Positions 33,465 through 37,528 of a stretch of DNA of 37,528 nt are shown in pieces. The notes under the pieces were generated by a model, which saw nothing but the letters and a program-made list of their open reading frames with translations, was not told where the DNA came from and did not search any database. Source of the DNA: SAR116 cluster bacterium AG-321-K23. Lineage in GTDB: Bacteria > Pseudomonadota > Alphaproteobacteria > Puniceispirillales > Marisalimonadaceae. The position numbers were made by a program, and so were the translations under genes. The stretch's first letter is position 1; each line of letters begins with the position of its first letter. The DNA is taken from contig QBXO01000017.1 in assembly GCA_003284565.1 (NCBI GenBank), forward strand, positions 1-37,528, written 5' to 3'.

Positions 33465-34382
33465 ATGGTAAATAATAAATTCCAGGGTTGCTGGCCAGTG
33501 GCTCCAACACCATTTAAAAATAATGGTGATCTAGACACAGAAGGCATGAAAAGAGTTTTAGATTGCATGGTGGACCAAAATGTTGATGGTATTTGTATTT
33601 TAGCAAATTATTCTGAGCAGTTTTTGTTATCTGACGAAGAAAGGGAGACTTTAACTAGATTATGTATTGAACACGTTTCTGGCAGAGTTCCTGTAATCAC
33701 AACTGTAAGCCATTTCTCAACAGATATTGCACTTTCGCGAGCTAAATTAGTAAAAGAACTTGGTGGTGAAATGCTTATGATGATGCCACCATATCATGGT
33801 GCCCTAATGAGAGGAACGTCCCAACAAACATTTGAGCAATTCGCAAAAGTTGGGGAGGTAGGAGTAACTATTATGGTTCAGGACGCACCATTATCAGGAG
33901 TTAATTTGCCCGTGCCTCTTTTAATTAAGATGGCTAAGGAAATAGAAACAGTTAAATGTTTTAAAATTGAGTGTGCGCAAGCAGCCTCTAAATTACGAAA
34001 ACTTGTAGTTGAAGGTGGAGATTTTATTGAAGGACCATTTGACGGTGAAGAAGGAATAACATTGTTTGCTGATTTAGAAGCTGGTGCAACTGGCAATATG
34101 AGTTCAGCAATGATTCCAGACTTAATCAGGCCAGTTGTTTTAGACTATTTAGCCGGAGAAATTGATAAATCTGAAGATAGATATAATAATATACTACCTA
34201 TAATTAATTATGAAAATAGGCAATGTGGATTTAGAGCAACAAAGGTAATTATGAAAGAAGGGGGTGTCATTAATTCAGATTTTTGTAGACATCCAATTCC
34301 AACTTTAGAAGAACAAACTAAAGCAGGCTTAATCAAATTAGTTAAGAAATATGATCCAATCGCTTTAAGATGGGGAAAATAA
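33465..34382 (+). CDS. Dihydrodipicolinate synthase/N-acetylneuraminate lyase superfamily protein
   Basis: Class I aldolase-type TIM barrel of 305 residues. The Schiff-base lysine is probably K167 in CFKIE and the proton-relay tyrosine Y110 in MMMPPYHG. The pyruvate-binding GTTGE motif of DapA is replaced by NYSEQ (48-52), so a true DHDPS role in lysine synthesis is unlikely. It would cleave or form a 2-keto-acid aldol product, or dehydrate a sugar acid. AAGGG seven bases before the ATG is the ribosome site. It lies between the CaiC-like ligase and the cupin in one run; its substrate is unknown. Confidence 0.88.
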   Translation: MVNNKFQGCWPVAPTPFKNNGDLDTEGMKRVLDCMVDQNVDGICILANYSEQFLLSDEERETLTRLCIEHVSGRVPVITTVSHFSTDIALSRAKLVKELGGEMLMMMPPYHGALMRGTSQQTFEQFAKVGEVGVTIMVQDAPLSGVNLPVPLLIKMAKEIETVKCFKIECAQAASKLRKLVVEGGDFIEGPFDGEEGITLFADLEAGATGNMSSAMIPDLIRPVVLDYLAGEIDKSEDRYNNILPIINYENRQCGFRATKVIMKEGGVINSDFCRHPIPTLEEQTKAGLIKLVKKYDPIALRWGK

Positions 34383-34410
34383 AAATATAAAATACTTGTA
34401 AACTAATATT

Positions 34411-34416
34411 GGAGGA
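34411..34416 (+). promoter_or_regulatory. Shine-Dalgarno that supports a TTG start for the cupin
   Basis: GGAGGA lies four bases before TTG at 34421. The earlier in-frame TTG at 34409 overlaps the site, and the first in-frame ATG is about 60 bases downstream, so TTG at 34421 is the best start. Confidence 0.6.
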
Positions 34417-34420
34417 ACTA

Positions 34421-34933
34421 TTGCCCTACATTTTAGAAGATTTAGTTCAAGATATTAAAGAAATTATAAATAATGAAAAAATGCCAGATGGTTCAGATAA
34501 AATTTGTTATTTTGTCGAAAAAGCTCTTATGGATCAAAATTTTATAACTGATAATCTTCCTGATAGAGCTAATGGTGAATTACCTAGGCAAGTGCTTTAT
34601 GAAGATAAAGACACAGGTTTTTGTGTTTGTGGTCATGTTCATGACAATGAAGCAATAGGTGACCCTCATGACCACGGGTCTAGCTGGGCAATTTATGGAC
34701 AAGCCTCTGGTGAAACAGAAATGACTGATTGGGAAATTGTTGAAAATAATAGTTTAGATGATTTCGTAAATGTTAGGCCAAAAAAAACATATACTATGAA
34801 AGCTGGTGATGTAAACTTTTATGATGTTGGACATGTCCATTCACCAGTTAGAAAGCATCCCGTAAAATTATTAAGGATTGAGGGCGCAAATCTAGATAAT
34901 ATAAAAAGATCTAAAATTAAAGTCATTACCTAA
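34421..34933 (+). CDS. Thiol-dioxygenase-like cupin
   Basis: Small cupin of 170 residues from the TTG start. The first cupin motif is DPHDHGSSWAIYGQASGETE (about 81-100), giving His83 and His85; the second is NFYDVGHVHSP with His138 or His140. HDHxxS followed by ETxxDW resembles cysteine dioxygenase (HDHTDS and ETLFDW in rat), so an iron-bound thiol dioxygenase is likely. The CDO Cys that crosslinks to Tyr is not seen at its usual place (W or A there), as in many bacterial members. It lies 38 bases after the DapA-like gene and overlaps the convergent rhodanese gene by eight bases. Substrate unknown: cysteine, 3-mercaptopropionate or another thiol. Confidence 0.75.
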   Translation: MPYILEDLVQDIKEIINNEKMPDGSDKICYFVEKALMDQNFITDNLPDRANGELPRQVLYEDKDTGFCVCGHVHDNEAIGDPHDHGSSWAIYGQASGETEMTDWEIVENNSLDDFVNVRPKKTYTMKAGDVNFYDVGHVHSPVRKHPVKLLRIEGANLDNIKRSKIKVIT

Positions 34934-36482
34934 AAAAATCTCTTTCTTCTTCATCCATTTTTTTAATTAAATTCGTCTCCCATTTTAAGTAATTTTTGGC
35001 GTGTTCTTTGTTTCCATGATGGCGAAGGTGTGTATGAAAATTAAAATCAATGAATTTTTCATCCAACTCAACTTTCGTTCGATCAATATAATCAAAATAA
35101 TGTTCAACGTCTGTTTCATTCCAATGACAAACTTGAACAACAGACTTATGATCTTTTTCTTTTATATCACTTACAATTAGACTTGCTTTAGGTAAATCAT
35201 CAGCAATTAGAATAATAGATTTTATATATTGCTTCAGATTTTTTTTAATTATCAATCTATTAGTCCAAATGGAACCTTTTATTCTTTTATTGCAATAATC
35301 AACGCTGTTTCGAACGTCAAAGATATGTATATTTTCTAAATTTTTTAAATGATCTAATTTAATTAAGTTTATAGGTTTGGTTTTAAAATTTACTTCATGT
35401 CTGAGATTTAAATTTTTGATTTTTTCAGGGCTTTCATTAACAACATAACAATGATAGTTCATTTTTTTTAACCATAATGCTGACATACCGGCTCTTACTA
35501 GATCACCATCATCAAATAAAATTATATGTGATTTTAATACACCTATATATTTGTCAGTAGCTTGAATTAATTGACCACCAGGTACGTTTCTTAATTTAGA
35601 TAATTCATTTTTTTTAACTGAGTTTGTTCTGACATCAAAAATATATGTAGTGATATTCTTATCATCAATGAGTTTCTGAGCTTGATTAAAGTCAATGATC
35701 TCAACATTATTTTCTAATAAATTTACAACCTTATTTCGAAGTTCATTAATTTTTTCATTACTAGGTGTTTTATCTAAAAATTTTGTTTTTCCATTATCTA
35801 ACTTAAAATTATTTAAAAACCAACCTTGTGTTCCATTTTCTAGCGCATAAACTTTATTTTCTATACCAAAATTTATCAGTGCTTGAGTGCCTATAATTGA
35901 TCTAGTTCTACCAGCGCAATTAATTATAATTTCAGTATCTGAACTTTTTATTAATTCAGAAATTCTGTAAGGTATTTCAGCGTTTGGACAACAAACACTT
36001 CCTGGTATACTCATCTTATTATATTCATCGAATGGTCTGCCGTCTAATATAACAATATCTTTTTTTTCTTTTTGTTTTTTTGATAACTGAGACGCTGTTA
36101 TAGATGGCGTGTTAAATTTCTTTTCAATCAATTCACCAAAACTTTTACTAGGTACATTAATTCCATCAAATAAACGAAACTTGGACTTTATCCATCCTTC
36201 AACCCCGTTCTTTAAAATAAAAATATTTATATATTTTAAATTTTTTGCCTGTTTGTAAATTATTTCTGATACACCGTTGTTATTATCAAATAACACTATG
36301 CGTACTTTTTTGTTGGGTATTAGCTTTTCAACATTTATTTCAAATTCACTATATGGAATTGAAATAGAAAAAAAAGGGTGACCAGCACTATGTTGAGACG
36401 TCTCTCTTACGTCAATGAATGCAAGCTCTTTATCATCAGAAATCCAACTTTTTACTGTTTTTGCTTCTACTAAACTTTTCAT
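34926..36482 (-). CDS. Four-domain rhodanese protein with one catalytic cysteine
   Basis: Protein of 518 residues that I read as four rhodanese-like repeats. Each has an (F/L)DxR motif: FIDVRE at 22-27, ILDGRP at 145-150, IFDVRT at 281-286 and IFDVRN at 387-392. The active-site loop position holds D66 in the first, Cys189 (INCAGRTRS) in the second, D324 in the third and an A427-D428 region in the fourth. Only domain 2 can carry a persulfide; the others may be structural or regulatory. A C-terminal HTHLRHHGNKEHAKNYLKWE segment is extra. Convergent with the cupin (8-base overlap) and divergent from a TPP enzyme, it points to handling of sulfane sulfur from a thiol. Confidence 0.85.
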   Translation of the reverse strand: MKSLVEAKTVKSWISDDKELAFIDVRETSQHSAGHPFFSISIPYSEFEINVEKLIPNKKVRIVLFDNNNGVSEIIYKQAKNLKYINIFILKNGVEGWIKSKFRLFDGINVPSKSFGELIEKKFNTPSITASQLSKKQKEKKDIVILDGRPFDEYNKMSIPGSVCCPNAEIPYRISELIKSSDTEIIINCAGRTRSIIGTQALINFGIENKVYALENGTQGWFLNNFKLDNGKTKFLDKTPSNEKINELRNKVVNLLENNVEIIDFNQAQKLIDDKNITTYIFDVRTNSVKKNELSKLRNVPGGQLIQATDKYIGVLKSHIILFDDGDLVRAGMSALWLKKMNYHCYVVNESPEKIKNLNLRHEVNFKTKPINLIKLDHLKNLENIHIFDVRNSVDYCNKRIKGSIWTNRLIIKKNLKQYIKSIILIADDLPKASLIVSDIKEKDHKSVVQVCHWNETDVEHYFDYIDRTKVELDEKFIDFNFHTHLRHHGNKEHAKNYLKWETNLIKKMDEEERDFFR

Positions 36483-36556
36483 CTTAAAATATAATCATTG
36501 ATTTAAATTTAATAATTAAAAAAATTAATATATGTTTTTTGATAAGGTTAGTCAAA

Positions 36557-37528
36557 ATGGGGGATTTCATGAAAGACTACTATGTAGGAGATCTGGTTTC
36601 TGAGTTTCTGCACCAAATAGATATTAAGGATGTTTTCGGTGTTGTCTCAGTTCATAATATTCCGATGCTAGATGCAATTGGTAGAAGAAATCATATTAGA
36701 ATGATACCTGCAAGAGGTGAAATGGGAGCTGGTCATATGGCTGACGGTTATGCTAGGGCTAGTAATGGACTTGGCGTAGTGTTTACAAGCACGGGACCTG
36801 GTGCAGCAAATGTTGCGGGTGCAATCGTAGAAGCTCGTTTTGCAGGTTCATCTGTCCTTCACATTACGGGTCAAACTGCAACAGAAAATTTAGATAAAAA
36901 TCAAGGTACAGTCCATGATGTTCCTAATCAACTAGGTATGCTTAATTCAATTTCCAAGGAGGCTATTAGAATTGATGACGAAAATGAGGCTTTAGAAAAA
37001 TTAATCTACGCATGCAAGGTAGCTCTTACACCTCCAAAAGGACCAGTTTCAATCGAAATACCTATAGACATTCAAAGAAAAAAAATTAAAAGGCCTTTTT
37101 TGCTGGATACGTTTAATTTACCTGATATGAGTGGTGAATTAGGTGATACAAAATCACTAGATAAAATAGAAAATTATATAAAATCTTCTAAAAGAAAAAT
37201 TATATGGGTAGGAAATGGAGCTAAGTTCGCAACTAAAGAAATTAATCTTTTCATTAAAATGGGGTTTGCAGTTGTAACAAGCACTCAAGGTAGGGGTGTG
37301 GTTTCAGAAACAAATAAAATGTGTTTGGGAGCCTTCAATGCTGTACCCTTAATGGAAGAATTTTATAAAACATTGGATTTAATGATTGTAGTAGGGAGTA
37401 GATTAAGAGGTCATGAGACCAGAGATATGTCACTAGATTTACCAGAAAATTTAGTGCAAATTGATATTGATCCCAACGCTAAAAATAGAACTTATAAAAC
37501 AAATCATTTTCATTGTGGAGATGCTAAA
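36557..37528 (+). CDS. Thiamine diphosphate-dependent enzyme, acetolactate synthase-like (partial)
   Basis: I translated 324 codons from the ATG at 36557 to the window end; the frame is open throughout and the C-terminal TPP domain is missing. A second ATG at 36569, four bases after GGGGGA, is an equally good start. ARGEMGAGHMADGYARASNG (about 53-72) is the pyrimidine-domain motif, with the Glu that activates the cofactor. VFTSTGPGAANVAGAI and PPKGPVSIEIPIDIQ follow, then the central domain IIWVGNGAKFA. Possible relatives include acetolactate synthase, sulfoacetaldehyde acetyltransferase and benzoylformate decarboxylase-like enzymes. It is divergent from the rhodanese gene by 74 bases. Product assignment needs the missing half. 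Confidence 0.88.
   Translation, partial: MGDFMKDYYVGDLVSEFLHQIDIKDVFGVVSVHNIPMLDAIGRRNHIRMIPARGEMGAGHMADGYARASNGLGVVFTSTGPGAANVAGAIVEARFAGSSVLHITGQTATENLDKNQGTVHDVPNQLGMLNSISKEAIRIDDENEALEKLIYACKVALTPPKGPVSIEIPIDIQRKKIKRPFLLDTFNLPDMSGELGDTKSLDKIENYIKSSKRKIIWVGNGAKFATKEINLFIKMGFAVVTSTQGRGVVSETNKMCLGAFNAVPLMEEFYKTLDLMIVVGSRLRGHETRDMSLDLPENLVQIDIDPNAKNRTYKTNHFHCGDAK

Noticed and set aside
33465-34382. DapA for lysine biosynthesis
   Set aside because: The GTTGE motif is replaced by NYSEQ and no lysine genes are nearby.
1-37528. CRISPR arrays, tRNA/rRNA genes, insertion sequences, integrase or attachment sites
   Set aside because: None was recognised on either strand; base composition and gene style look uniform.

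Overview
The window is AT-rich (roughly one third G+C by eye), gene-dense DNA. It holds about 27 protein genes, no gap over 300 bases, no RNA gene, no CRISPR array and no insertion sequence that I can see. Many products resemble mitochondrial acyl-CoA enzymes (the two halves of ACAD11, ACAD8, HIBCH, ECHDC3, HSD17B10). Together with Liv-type ABC transport, a fused indolepyruvate:ferredoxin oxidoreductase and abutting or overlapping gene ends, this suggests a streamlined, probably marine, alphaproteobacterium. That placement is inference; no 16S or ribosomal marker is present.

Layout. (1) 1-2899: acyl-CoA dehydrogenase and SDR genes (minus strand) divergent from an APH-fold kinase (plus strand), which looks like a 4-hydroxyacyl-CoA phosphorylation/elimination module. 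(2) 2883-4978: a YbfB/YjiJ-type MFS transporter and an ECHDC3-type crotonase-fold protein lacking both hydratase glutamates. (3) 5104-10491: GMC oxidoreductase, isobutyryl-CoA dehydrogenase, 3-hydroxyisobutyryl-CoA hydrolase, thiolase and GlpE, read as a valine/isobutyrate degradation operon. (4) 10590-11120: a CBS-pair protein with a C-terminal membrane anchor. (5) 20746 down to 11152, minus strand: one long operon with an FadD-like ligase, a complete Liv-type ABC importer (G, H, M, binding protein, F), a PaaK-like ligase, an HSD10-like SDR and a MaoC hydratase, giving uptake, CoA activation and beta-oxidation of an unknown carboxylic acid. (6) 21000-24425: a DmdC-like dehydrogenase divergent from a DmdB-like ligase. 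(7) 24426-29600: a fused indolepyruvate oxidoreductase divergent from another acyl-CoA ligase. (8) 29726-34933: MetY, an alpha/beta hydrolase, a CaiC-like ligase, a DapA-superfamily lyase and a thiol-dioxygenase-like cupin in one run. (9) 34926-37528: a four-domain rhodanese protein with one catalytic cysteine, divergent from a TPP enzyme cut by the window end.

The window carries five adenylate-forming acyl-CoA ligases from different subfamilies and three acyl-CoA dehydrogenases, so it is a catabolic island for diverse small carboxylic acids. A sulfur theme recurs (GlpE, MetY, cupin, multi-rhodanese, Dmd-like pair). Several starts were reassigned from Shine-Dalgarno position. The least familiar parts are the 29.7-37.5 kb sulfur/lyase cluster and the transporter-plus-two-ligases operon.
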